A stretch of DNA of 64,000 nucleotides from Papilionanthe hookeriana x Papilionanthe teres. Lineage: Eukaryota; Streptophyta; Magnoliopsida; Asparagales; Orchidaceae. The DNA lies in assembly GCA_022702705.1 (NCBI GenBank), contig CM040424.1:143783165-143847164 (forward strand). The letters are read 5' to 3'. Positions 45,210 to 56,060 of the stretch are shown here, in pieces. A program made the translations under genes and the position numbers. The notes below the pieces were generated by a model that saw only the letters and a program-made list of their open reading frames with translations, made no database searches and was not told where the DNA came from. The first letter of the stretch is position 1, and every line of letters starts with the position of its first letter.

Positions 45210-46000
45210 TTAGGGTAACACTGCCTCAGACCCATACACCAGAGCATAAGGCATAGCTTGAGTATGAGTTCTGAAAGTTGTCCTATAGGCCCATAAGGCT
45301 TCTAATAACTTCTCGTGCCAATTTCTCTTATTATCGTCCAAGGTTTTCTTTAAGATTTGAACGAGAGTTTTATTAAAAGCCTCAGCTAGGCCATTTGCTC
45401 TTGGGTAGTAAATTGTTGAATATCGCCAGTCGATTCCGTGTCTCCTGATAAAATTGTTGATTTGTGTGCTTCTGAATGCTGGCCCATTATCTGAGATGAT
45501 CCTGCGCGGCACTCTGAAATGGTAGACAACTTGGTTCTTGAAAAACTGTAGCACGTGGTGTGCTTTCACTTCTCTAAGTGGAACTGCCTCTGCCCACTTG
45601 GAAAAGTAATTTGTAGCTGCAAGAAAGAAGCGATGTCCTTTTGAAGATGGTGGTTCTATTGGACCCACTATATCCGTGCCCCAACATTCAAATGGCCACG
45701 ACGCAATTGTCGGATGTAACACATTTGGAGGTTGGTGTAGAACCACTCCGTGCACTTGGCATTGGTGACGGCTCTTGGCGATTTTCATGCGATCGGTCAT
45801 CATCGAGGGCCAGTAGTACCCTAATCTTTTAATTTTCATTTTCATCTTTGGACCCGACTGGTGAGCGCCACAGAGTCCTGAATGCACCTCTTTAACAATT
45901 TCACGGGCCTCGGACCCGCTTAGGCACCTTAGCCACATTTGATCGAAAGACCTTCTGTATAACGTGTTGTTTATTAATGCGTAGGACAGAGTTCTTTTCT
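45210..46000 (-). pseudogene. integrase zinc-binding and catalytic core of F
   Basis: 242-codon open block 45938-45210. Residue numbers refer to this block. The HHCC zinc module has His19 and His26 and, later, SRHQC, where Cys60 is kept but the first Cys position (57) is Arg. The catalytic triad is Asp89 (WGTDIVGP), Asp150 (IISDNGPAF) and Glu186 (ANGLAEAFNK), the DD35E spacing. LWAYRTTFRTHTQAMPY and YGSEAVLP follow. The core looks intact; the zinc-module change and the flanking stops make the protein doubtful. Confidence 0.88.
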
Positions 46001-46020
46001 TGATCCGATGGGCTAGCGAC

Positions 46021-46645
46021 CTATCGTCCGGTAGTTTTCTGTTTGCGAGTAGTCCGATTAATGGTCGTCGCCAATCTTCGTGTTTTACTCGTCATCGTTG
46101 CAACTGATTCTTCTTCTTTTTCGATTCGTGTATTGTGTCTATGTCGAGTCGTGATAGGACCCGACGTCCGGTGAGCCGACACTTCTACTGATTCGTCTTG
46201 CAAACAAGCAAATTCTTTTGCGAGACGGGCTAACGCATCTGCTAAAGCGTTTTCTTTTATGGGAATTTTGTAGATCGTCACATCCGGAATCTATTCTAAC
46301 AACTGTATGGCATACTAGAAGTATTGCTCGAGTCTTGGTTTTAAAATTTTGTACTGTCCGGCGATCTGTTGAATGATTAACTGCGAATCCCCGTAAATGT
46401 TGATGTTTGTTATCCCCATTTGAATAGTTAATTCCGGTCTGTTATGAGGGCTTCGTATTACGCTTCGTTGTTCGTACACGGCTATGTCAAGTGGTAGGAG
46501 TATCTTAACATCCCCCGCTCCGGTGTTATAAAGATTAATCCGATCCCTGCCTTACCGGGCACTATCACTTGCGATTCTTCGTCCATGTGTGCTGAAGATA
46601 CTCCGTCGAAATATAATTCCCAACGTCGATCGTCAGGGTCTTCTA
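46021..46645 (-). pseudogene. second (archaeal-type) RNase H of F
   Basis: Sense text just after the first RNase H reads WELYFDGVSSAHMDEES, GKAGIGLIFITPERGM and PCTNNEA before stops accumulate, and ends in the open block 46281-46021 with IYKIPIKENALADALARLAK. An extra RNase H between RT-RNase H and integrase is a hallmark of the Tat lineage (established for Tat/Ogre elements). The middle is heavily disrupted by stops and probable frameshifts. Confidence 0.75.
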
Positions 46646-46651
46646 GGCTCA

Positions 46652-47976
46652 TTATTGTTCATCTGGCAAGTCGTCATTGAGAGGAGATTCTGCCGGCAGA
46701 GGGTGTGCTGCGAGGAAGTCTGCTAGGACTTGTCCCTTTACGGCACGAAGAGGCACGAAAGTTATATCGAATTGCAATAATATCATTGACCATCTGGCAA
46801 GTCTGCCGGAAAGCGTTGGACGAGTCATCAAGTATTGCAATGGATTAAATTTCGAGATCAGGTTGACCTTATGAGAAAGCATGTAGTGCCTGAGCTTTAG
46901 AGCGGCAAAGATCAGGGCCAAACAGTGCTTTTCAATTGCGGGATACCTTATTTTCGTTAGAAGTAAACGACAGCTTAGGTAGTAAAGAGCATTTTCTTTA
47001 CCCTCATCATTGACCTGGGCTAACAGGGCTCCGAGTGAGTCGTCTAAAGCCGTGGTATAAAGTATCAACGGTCTACCTGAGACTGGGGCCGCTAAGATAG
47101 AAGGTGTCATTAAATATTGCTTAATGTCCTCAAAGGCCTTCTGGCATTTCTCTTCCCAAATAAATTTGGCATCCTTTTTAACTAATGCCGAGAAAGGCTG
47201 ACACCTACCTGACAAGTTCGAGATAAAGCGTCGAAGATATGCCAGCTTCCCTTGAAAAGATCGTAGTTGTTTTAAGGATTTGGGAGGCGGCATTTCTAAG
47301 ATAGCTTTAATCTTTTCCGGGTCGATTTCAATTCCACGATGTTGGACAACGAATCTTAAGAATTTCCCGGAGGTGACGCCGAAGGCGCATTTTAAGGGAT
47401 TCATCTTAAGGTTAAATTGTCTTAATCGTTCGAAAACAATTCTCAAATCATACAGGTGGTTGTCCTTTACTTTTCTTTTGATGACCACATCGTCCACGTA
47501 GCATTCGACTTGATTGTGGATGAGATCATCAAAAATTCTTGTCAATTCTCTATGGTATGTTGCTCCTGCGTTCTTCAGTCCGAATGGCATCACTTTGTGT
47601 AGCAATATACTCCAATCGGCGTTCCGAATGCTCGTAAGTTTTTCATCTTCCGGAGCCATTTTTATCTGGTTGTATCCTGAAGATCCATCCATGAATGAGA
47701 ATATTTCATGTGTTGAATCAATGTCGATCATTAATTCTGGGATCGGTAGAGGGAATTCATCCTTTGGACATGCCTTGTTTAAATCTCTGAAATCCACACA
47801 AATTTTGATCTAACATTCTTCTTCCTAACTGGTACCACATTGGCTAACCAAGTCGGGTATTGTTCTTCACGGACAAATTTAGCGTCTATTAGCTTTTTAA
47901 CTTCAGCTATGACTTGTTGTTCAATTTCTAGACGCATTCTTCTGGGACCTTGTCTGCGGGACGAAGTAGGATCCAC
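46652..47976 (-). pseudogene. reverse transcriptase and RNase H of F
   Basis: Copies the element RNA to DNA. Block 47976-47779 gives the fingers (QVIAEVKKLIDAKFVREEQY, PTWLANVVPVRKKN). A one-base frame change near 47790 leads to the 381-codon block 47797-46652. There FRDLNKACPKDEFPLP, FSFMDGSSGYNQIKM, MPFGLKNAGATYHR and the catalytic YVDD (47489-47500) are in order, then LRSFQGKLAYLRRFI and RNase H text (LILYTTALDDSLGALLAQ, AIEKHCLALIFAALKLRHYM, LARWSMILLQFDITFV and VLADFLAAHPL). The RT looks complete apart from the single frame break. Confidence 0.9.
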
Positions 47977-48800
47977 TCCTAGCTTATGGACTCGCGACCT
48001 CTTGAACTAAACTCGGCATCTCATCGTAGCTCCAAGCAAAACAGTCTTTAAATTCCATTAATAACTTGATTATTTCTTCGGAGTCTTCTTTATTGAGTAA
48101 GGAGCTAACAAAGGTAGGTCTAGGTTCTTCGCTAGTACCTAAGTTAACTTCCGTTAACTCATCTATTGTAGATTTGATCTCTTCTTCGAACTCTGTGGAG
48201 CGTCTCCAATTTGTAAATCTTCAAATTCTTCCGTAGTTTCCATGCGGTTTTCATTAGACTCTCAAGTGACAACCAAGCAAAATTCGGTATCGTCGATCGA
48301 TCCTACTCGTGTCGAATCTGAGACCATGCTTTGAATTGGGTGGACGATCGGAGTTATTCCATAATTTTTCAAAATGTTGTGATTGACCTTTTGTCCATTG
48401 TCGAGGTAAGAAACCACGCTGAATTAAATTTTGAACACAGGGAGAGTACCACTCAAAAGGTAATTCCATTAATTCCGATGAAGTGACATCTTCAAATTGT
48501 ATATTATTTTCAGTTTTGGAGGAAGGAGCACCACGGTAGAATTTGATGGGCTTTGCACCACCGCTACGTACCTCTTTGACCACCATACCCTCGATCTTAT
48601 TAGAATGGATCGGGGTCAGGGTCATAGTATGTACATAGTGGTTAATCTTCTCGTACATCGATTTTTATTCTTCATTCTTTTCATCTTCGAGCGGGATCCT
48701 GAATTGCGGCTTCTTCCGACTTATTGTCGCTGCTTCTTGCTTGATTTCTTTTTATTCTTCGAACTCGTCTTCCCAATCAACATTGATGGGCTGGTTTCCT
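47977..48800 (-). pseudogene. protease-RT linker region of F
   Basis: Tat/Ogre polyproteins have a long spacer between protease and RT, and in Ogre an intron has been described there. The block 48658-48254 (134 codons) has MVVKEVRSGGAKPIKFY and SELMELPFEWYSPCVQNLIQ and no recognised fold. The rest is interrupted; no splice sites could be assigned. Confidence 0.5.
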
Positions 48801-49792
48801 CTATCCAACTGTCCTAACGTCTCTGCCACGACCTCGTCCCCGGCCTCGACCTCTGATGCGAGTTGTGGAGAAACCTTCACCATCTCGCCGTAAGGGAGTG
48901 GTGAGTGACTGTTGGACTAGAACTTTAGGTTCTTCGTCATCCCGAATTTTCTTTGCTTCATTCGTTATGGTATTTCTGGAGAAGATTGTTTTCTTCAGAG
49001 GTGCATAATAAGCTGCATCTTCATGGATTCCAATTTCATGTACGGAGAATGGTTGTAAGTCACCTTTGATGCACTGTTCCCCTCCATCGTAGTATTTGAT
49101 GCACTGATGTAGGGATGATGGTACCATCCTATTTTCATGTATCCATGGTCGGCCCAGTAGAGCGTTGAATGACGTTTCTGAATTAATTATGTGAAATTTC
49201 GCGGTTGTCTTTGCCAAGTCACCGGTCTTCATTAGCAGTGTTATTGATCCGAGGCCTCTTTCTCCTTTACGGTTGAATCCTCTTAATAACATTTTGTCAC
49301 GCTTCGAGCTCGCGAGCATCAATTTCCAAATATGCTAGTGTTCGAAGACTCATTATATTAATTGATGCTCTCGGATCCACCAATACTCCGGAGAGTGTAA
49401 ACTTCTCAATTGTAATCGAAATGTACAACGGTCGGTTGTGGTCCGTCGTCCTAAGTAGTAGGTCATTGTCCGTGAATGTGACACCTCGCTTGTTCCTTTA
49501 ACGAACAAACCTCATCTAAGGAATCTCCGGCCATTTGAGCTAAGCAAATTTCTCGGATCAAGTAAGGCCTTGATCGAGCTTCTCTCATCTCCTTTGATAA
49601 GATGAGAGCGTCGTAGATGCTCGGCTTGGTCGGTAGTTTCCTAAGATGGGCTAGCACGTTGTAGTCCACTTTATTTCCATGTGTCTCGATTTCTTCCCGA
49701 ATGGGTATTTCTTCTGTCGGGTTGGTTCTTCCTGAACAACCACCGCTTTCCTTTGTCCTTTGGACCCATTCTCGGAGGTAGAACTCTTCCAC
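48801..49792 (-). pseudogene. protease region of F
   Basis: Block 49792-49463 contains KVDYNVLAHLRKLPTKPSIY and DALILSKEMREA, the conserved lead-in to Tat-lineage proteases. The active-site segment (49360-49395) reads GVLVDPRASINIM; the Asp is present but the glycine expected two residues later is Arg. Block 49322-48801 follows with AKFHIINSETSFNALLGRPW and VPSSLHQCIKYYDGG, diagnostic of the lineage, and ends in an RGRGRGRGRGR tract before a stop. Stops separate the blocks. Confidence 0.8.
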
Positions 49793-50519
49793 TTCTTAAG
49801 TTAACCTCCGTAATTTCTTCCGAATCTAGTATTGAGTTTGTTGATGTCTCCTTCGAATCGGAATGACGAGTTCTTCTGGATTAGCTTCGAAGTACGAAGG
49901 CTCTAACTCTATTGTGATCGGAGCTCCTCGAAACTCGCAAATAGTTTCGTTGCTTGTTGAACTCTCGTAGCCTCCTTGATGGATGTCTTCTTCGTCATTG
50001 TGATCGTCGAGATTGTGTATGATTTGAGAATTGTCATTTGTATCGAAATCGATGTCCGGATTGTCGCTAGTTACGTAATCGTTAGAAACAGTCAAAACAT
50101 AGCCAACGCTATAATCCTTATCATTATAAGATCCCACCGGAGTGGGCGGATAATCATACGAGTCAGAGGTTCGAGAGATTTCTCCCCCGAATCGGAAACA
50201 ACTATCCTAGGATAAGCAGCCCCTAGTCTAGCCTTAAGAGCTTCAGTCTTCTCTTCTTCGTCAATTTTCTTCTTCTCTTCAATCGTCTCTTGTTGAGGTG
50301 GTTCTTCTATCGCAAGTGACAGTGTCGACTTAACAGGTTTCGAACTCTGAATTGAGGCTCGCACCGAAGCGGTTTGGATGTGATCCAAAATCTTTTTCGA
50401 AGACCTTGTCACGACGGTAGCCCATCCATCATCGGTCGCATAGGGATCTATCGGAACAATGAGATCAGTCGAGACAACATTGATGGAACCTCGTTTCTGG
50501 GGTTCCTTCATGTATTCCT
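49793..50519 (-). pseudogene. acidic gag-protease linker of F
   Basis: Blocks 50511-50092 (PQKRGSINVVSTDLIVPIDP and EEPPQQETIEEKKKIDEEEK) and 50137-49826 (Asp/Asn-rich). They link gag to protease; the second block is strongly acidic. Unrecognised beyond position. Confidence 0.5.
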
Positions 50520-51869
50520 TTGGGATCGTTATATTCCCTTTTCGAAGATTGTCGTTGAGCTAACTTTTAAAGGTAATACAATCTTCTATCTTGTGTCCAA
50601 GCATCCAGTGGTAAGGGCAAAAGTTGGGATCACCTTTCTTGTCGACTTCTTCTGGTCTCTTAGGTTGTGGTAGTTGGAAATCTGGAGTCTTCATCAGACT
50701 GCGGAACATTTTCGGCACTGCCTCATTCTTGAATGGATACTCCCTGCTCAGAAGCTCCCTTAACGTACGTTGCGGACGAGGCGGTTGTTCATACTGTTGA
50801 GACGACTGATAGCTGGGTCGGGGTTGCTATTAATTCTGTTGAGGTTGCTGCGGCCGTTCTGACGATATTTGTATCGGTTGCTTGCCTTTGTCGACTGCTG
50901 CAACAATCCCGGACCTCTTTTCAAAAGTTTTCACGGGTTTTTGTTTGCCTGTTTTATCGGTAAAACTTAATTGCTTTGCCTCCTCTTGCAAGCTTCCGGC
51001 CTTGCTTAACAACTTCTCGAAAGTCTTAATAGTAAATCCCTTGAGGAGAAGTGCTTATCGAGCCATGAATGCTCTTCGATAAAATGCCGATCGCATGCTT
51101 GTTCTTGTAGCTGTGGCTCACACTTCATACTTAGGTTCCTCCATCGAAGTATGTAGTCCACCAAGGTTTCGTTCGGCTTACGCTTCTCTACCACTAAATC
51201 ACCTATAGTGATGTGGTGCTTGAGCTCCGACAAATTGCTTGATGAAGAGGTTCTCTAGTTCGAAAATGTCTTCACCGACCCGTTCGATAATTACGCATAC
51301 CAATCAAAGGCGATCCACGATGAGGCTGCGACAAATTGTGCGAAGAGTAAGGAATCACTTCGCCGGCATTGCAACAAGCGGCACGAAAATGTGCGACATG
51401 CTTGCCGAGGGTTTCCAGTTCCATCAAAGGTCTTGAACGAGAGGTGGTACAAAGCCTTTCGGATATTGGACGGCATCGAATTCTTCGGGGTAAGGTCTAC
51501 CCGTTCGAATGGATGTCCGCTCTTTGATTGTGCCAAGGCTTCTGCATCTGCTGTTCCACCAAGTTCTTGATATCCTTTTCCGGAATCATGCTTTGTGTTG
51601 CATCCTTCTTTAATCGATCATCCCCAGTTGACGAACGTGATCTCCTTTCCTCCGTCTACTAATGTGAATGACTTACGGGGTGTCTCTCTTTGGGGTTGCA
51701 CTTGACTCTGGAGAGTGGCTAGGGCTACAGCCATCTCTTCCATCCTTTTTGCCATTTGGGCGATCGTATCATCTTTCTCTTGAAGTTGCCTCCTCATTAC
51801 TTCCGGCTCCTCTCTTTCTGCGGCTGCGGGGGCACCTTGTGAAGGCGACGAAGCTCGTGTTTCAACCAT
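50520..51869 (-). pseudogene. gag: gag of F with zinc knuckle
   Basis: ATG at 51869 begins MVETRASSPSQGAPAAAERE, then a heptad-like stretch (VMRRQLQEKDDTIAQMAKRM, EEMAVALATLQSQ) suggesting a coiled coil. The gag capsid core follows across frames: FDGTGNP near 51420, QFVAASSWIAFDWYA, then HHITIGDLVVEKRKPNETLV and DYILRWRNLSMKCEPQL (51233-51006). Further on comes a proline/glutamine-rich region, and a zinc knuckle CPYHWMLGHKIEDC at 50578-50619. The order is typical of Tat-lineage gag. Several frame breaks divide it. Confidence 0.82.
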
Positions 51870-52253
51870 GTTAATTTCGCGTATTCATCATCCATGAACT
51901 GCGACGAATCAATCTCATCTCCGAATTTCTCTTCTCTTTCCCTTGCTAATCGCCGAATATCGGTTCTTAGCTTTTCCATAGCATCTTCTAGTGGTCTTTT
52001 ACGTACATCCTTGCGGTTGTCATGTGATAGCTGTCGGGTTTCCTTCTCATGAGTCCCTTTCTTTGCGGTAGCACTTTCTTCGGATTCGAGTCTCCTGACG
52101 AGACTTTCCTTCTCGAGTTGTTGTTTCAATCTTAATTGTCCGAGTAGTGGGACGCCATACCATCCTTCTAGCGACGGAAGGTGCTAGGACCGGATGGTAC
52201 GTCGACCAAATGCTGGAAGTTGGTATCCTCCCTAATCTGTAGTCTCGAAACAA
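51797..52253 (-). pseudogene. coiled-coil-like frame before gag of F
   Basis: Block 52129-51797 has a charged helical stretch (DAMEKLRTDIRRLAREREEK, then DDEYAKLTWLKHELRRLHK) and overlaps the gag start in another frame. Block 52253-52047 precedes it. It may be the end of the upstream ORF or an N-terminal gag extension; the frames do not decide. Confidence 0.35.
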
Positions 52254-52447
52254 CGACGGGTGGACTAGCTTTCATTCTCTTATTTGACTTTTCGCAACGA
52301 TAGTAGGTTCTACTCGCGGCCCAAGACGGGATTTGAGCGGCACCCGCCTATCCTTCTTAAAATTTCGATACGGGGCACCTTTCCTTCTTTGCTAACTTCT
52401 CTATCAAAGTTTGCGGTCGAGCGAAATGGCGTAGTTCGGCCCTTTTC

Positions 52448-53212
52448 TTACTGGCTATCGTTGTAATATACGGGCTGAGGCAATGCGGCGACGATCTTGC
52501 GAACATTTTCTTCATCCTCTGCGGCGGAGAGGGGATGGAATTTACTTCCTCGCAAAAGTGGTATGTATTCGAGGCGGCGGTGTATACTCGGGCAGTTACG
52601 GGATTTCCTCCGGAAAGCAACTTCGGCGGCTACGGCTTCTCTAGCGATCATTCTGCCTACGTTCCTCCTCCGATTCCGTGTCGGCGATGGAATTCTCGAG
52701 CTGGACCCGATTTCGAAAACAGAAGGTTTCACAGGAAGGTCTGTATCCTCCACGGTAACAGGTTCACCATAATTCTGAATTTCCTTTCCTTTTAATTTGG
52801 CAGGAGCCGGGGTAGGTGCAGAGACAACTAGACCAGTGGGGGTAGCAACAACAGTCCTTCGTGGACGGCGAGTACTCCTCTCAGTTGGAATCTTTTGCAG
52901 AGGAGGGAATTCATGAGTTGACTTGAGGTTAAACTCAATCAACGGCTTCTTAGTTTCTGGCACTTTGCTTGTGAGTGAAAAGAGAGTGACGTCGGGGATT
53001 TTGATGTCGGTGTCCCCGAATCCTTATCTGAATTGAATAATTCCATTATCAGGCAGTTCATCCTTGAACACGACCAGGTCCAGTCCGTTGACGAATGAGA
53101 AGATCAGTTTTGGGGCTTCCATTTCTGCAGGGCAGATTCCAAGTGTTAGTCCCTGAATCGTGCTTCTTCTTGTCGTAGAACTTATGACGAAAAAGAAAGA
53201 GTCTGAACACAT
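52448..53212 (-). pseudogene. ORF1 of F, upstream of gag
   Basis: An extra ORF ahead of gag, as known from Ogre elements where its function is unknown. ATG at 53212 (MCSDSFFFVISSTTRRSTIQ) runs in a single frame to 52448, about 255 codons, with one internal TAA at 53024-53026. Visible parts: PKLIFSFVNGLDLVVFKDEL, a basic stretch TERSTRRPRRTVVATPTG, and SRIPSPTRNRRRNVGRM. No domain recognised. Its position between primer site and gag supports the ORF1 identity. Confidence 0.6.
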
Positions 53213-53636
53213 TTCTGTTTATCTTAGTGTATTTGTGGTATTAAAGGAAAATTGTCTTTTCGGAAAGATTTATTCGTTAGGAAGGAGAATTAATAAAAGA
53301 AGGAGAGTTGTAGGAAGGGTAAAAGGAATTGATTAGGAACTGGAAAAGGAAAAGGAAGTCTTGTAGAAACTTCTCGACCCGCAAGACCGCTCCTAAACTA
53401 ATACCTATTGGGGGTCCACCCCACCTCAGAAATGAGGTAAAAGGATCTCGGAACCTCTCTGTTTAGGGGTGTCTAAATAATGGCTCCTATATCTGAGAGA
53501 ATGTTGGCTATACTTGTTCAAGGTAGAAATGAACATAGTATTCCAAGGGAAGGAAGGGTAGTTTGATCCACTAGGAACATGGATACACTACCGATTTTTA
53601 AAAGCAGAATTATCTGATTAAAATGGAGAGAGGAAT
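53213..53636 (-). other. 5' leader of F between primer site and ORF1
   Basis: About 420 bp without a frame. A small palindrome TGGGGTGG.../...GGGGGTCCACCCCA lies near 53408-53425. No other signal seen. Confidence 0.5.
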
Positions 53637-53656
53637 TGTCCCCAGCGGAGTCGCCA
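53637..53656 (-). other. primer-binding site of F (Arg-tRNA type)
   Basis: Minus strand TGGCGACTCCGCTGGGGACA. This agrees with the site described for Ogre elements, complementary to the 3' end of a tRNA-Arg. It directly abuts the shortened 5' LTR. Confidence 0.85.
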
Positions 53657-55609
53657 GATATGAAATCAAACTGATGTCAACATCCCGAATAGTTTACATA
53701 AACAAGCACAGCACCACAAACCGTGTATCTATCCTGAAGAATAGACACACTGCTTGACGATGGGGCTTGATTAAATAAACTAGAAGATTTGTGACATCCG
53801 TTTGGTCTGCGAACCAATTTTATAAGCCGACAAATTCCCCTGCTTAATATGAAAGCATTAAACAGGGTTTATATTACATGGGTTCTTAAAATTCCCTATA
53901 AGGGCAAGCCTCATAGTTAATTACATCTTAAGTGACGGGAATCACCTAAGAAAACTCTCGATAATAATCGGTAGTTCCGCTCTCAAGAATTTCAAAGTTT
54001 AAGTTTTCGAGGATTGAATTTTGGAATTTCAATAGGGAATGGATCAAATTTGGAACAATTTATTTCAGGAGTCCAAAAGGAAGAGAAATAGGAGAAGCTG
54101 AGGATCCAAGAAGAATCTTGGCAACTTCCCAAACTATCCTATTATTTGTCTTCGAGTTTAAGAAAATTATAATATTATCTGATATTTCGATCTTGCCAAT
54201 TTTAATTAATTTGGACTTATATTTGTATGATAAAATCATACAAATAGCCTCAAAGATGTGAGGGTTTATGTCGTATCGGATGACTACATCAGAATCCTAA
54301 AACCGGTTAGGGCTTAATTTGCAATGCAAATGCCTAACGAAGAGTTGAGGATTTATGTTGCACTAGGCAAACTACCTCGAAATCCTATGGCTTCATTATT
54401 TAATTCTAAGAGGGTTTTGCTTGAAGTAGACTCGGGTTTTGCTCGATGACGATGGCCGTGCTTGCCCACCATGCTCCGAGCTCCTTGTTGTTGCAGAGGT
54501 TTAGTTATAGAAGTCATAAATCGGGAGATGAGAAAAGTGTTTTGGTTTAGAGAAAATCTTAATTTCCAAGTGTTTTTTATGTTTTATTTAAAACAAATCT
54601 TAAAGTTGATTATAACAACACCGGTTAAGATCCCACGGTTCCATCCTTCCGGCATCGTTATTTTTATCGGATTCACTTAGTCTAGATGAATTTGCTAAAC
54701 TCAACTGAATGAGTTCCACACTTTCATTTAGACCGTGGGAAATCCCGTTAGCAACACGTAGGTTACATCATCCGAGGTATTCCCAATCATCCAACAATAC
54801 GTTTTAATTTAGTTGTAATTGTACTTTTATGTTCTGTTTGTGATTAAATTTTGAGTTGTTTTATATTTTGAAATGTTGTGGCGGTGAATTTTATCTTGCA
54901 ATGACTTTTAATTTAGTTTTGGTTTCAGTTTTAGGGACTATCCTAAAGGTGTGGGTTTTCATGCGACAGTTGTTTATCATGCAAGAAAAGTAAAGTGCAT
55001 TTGCAATAAAGTAAATTGCAAGAAGGTAAATTGCAATAAAATAAAAGTGTACCTGGAGGGTCTTCCCGTCATCCCAAGCTGCACTTAAACACAATTTAGA
55101 GTATTTAAGCAAATTCCTAGGTAAAGCTAAGGGAAGGGTTATGGTTTTCTACCAAGTTCCTAATCCTTTAACTAGTCATCTCCTATGACGTCTAGGTTCT
55201 TGTGTTTTGGTTTGAGGACGATTTTCTTCATCAAAGAACAATTAAGTTCAGTTCTTCTTATAAACATCCTATCATATTGAGGAAGTACTTAAGAAGAATC
55301 TTAAACATCTTTTCAATATTGCTACAATTGTTTTAAGTCCAAATGAATTTAATTATACAAATGAATTAATCGTCCGAGAATCAAAGTTTTGTTGTTATCT
55401 TGCTCAGTGAACTAGGAAATTTGAATATCCTATAAGTGAAGTAACATTTTATTTAACGTTCTGTTTAGGAGTTATGATAACCAAAGCTTTCAAGGGCAAA
55501 TTGATGTTCAAATGGTTTATGATTTAATTTAATTTCAATTATCGGGTTTAAATTTGGAATAGTGTTCAAGTTGCTTTAAATTTAATTTCTTTATGTTTTA
55601 GGTGATGTT

Positions 55610-56060
55610 ATTATTATTTTTTTAATTCAATTTAATTTAACTTTAATTTAATTTAATTTAGCTTAGTTTCAATTTTGATTTAATTTGACTTGATTTTAAT
55701 TTTAACTTGATTCTATTATTTAATTTAATTTAATTCAATTTAGTTTGATTTGATATGAATTAATTTAATTTAATTTAATTTGATTTAATTTAATTTGTTT
55801 TAATTTTATTTAATTTAATTAATTTAGTTTAATTTGATTTAATTTAATATGTTTTAATTAATTTTAGTTTAATTTGATTTAATTTAATATGTTTTAATTT
55901 AATTTAATTTAATTTAATTTAATTTTAACTTGTTTTAATTTAATTTATATTTAATTCAATTCAATTTAAATTTTAATTTAATTTTACTTTTAATTTTAAT
56001 TTAATTGAAATTTTAAAAGGGTTTAATTTAAATAATTTTAACTTTAATTTAATTTAATGA
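55610..56060. repeat. TTTAATTTAA low-complexity tract, 5' LTR of F
   Basis: Counterpart of 35600-36050 with small length differences. Confidence 0.75.
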
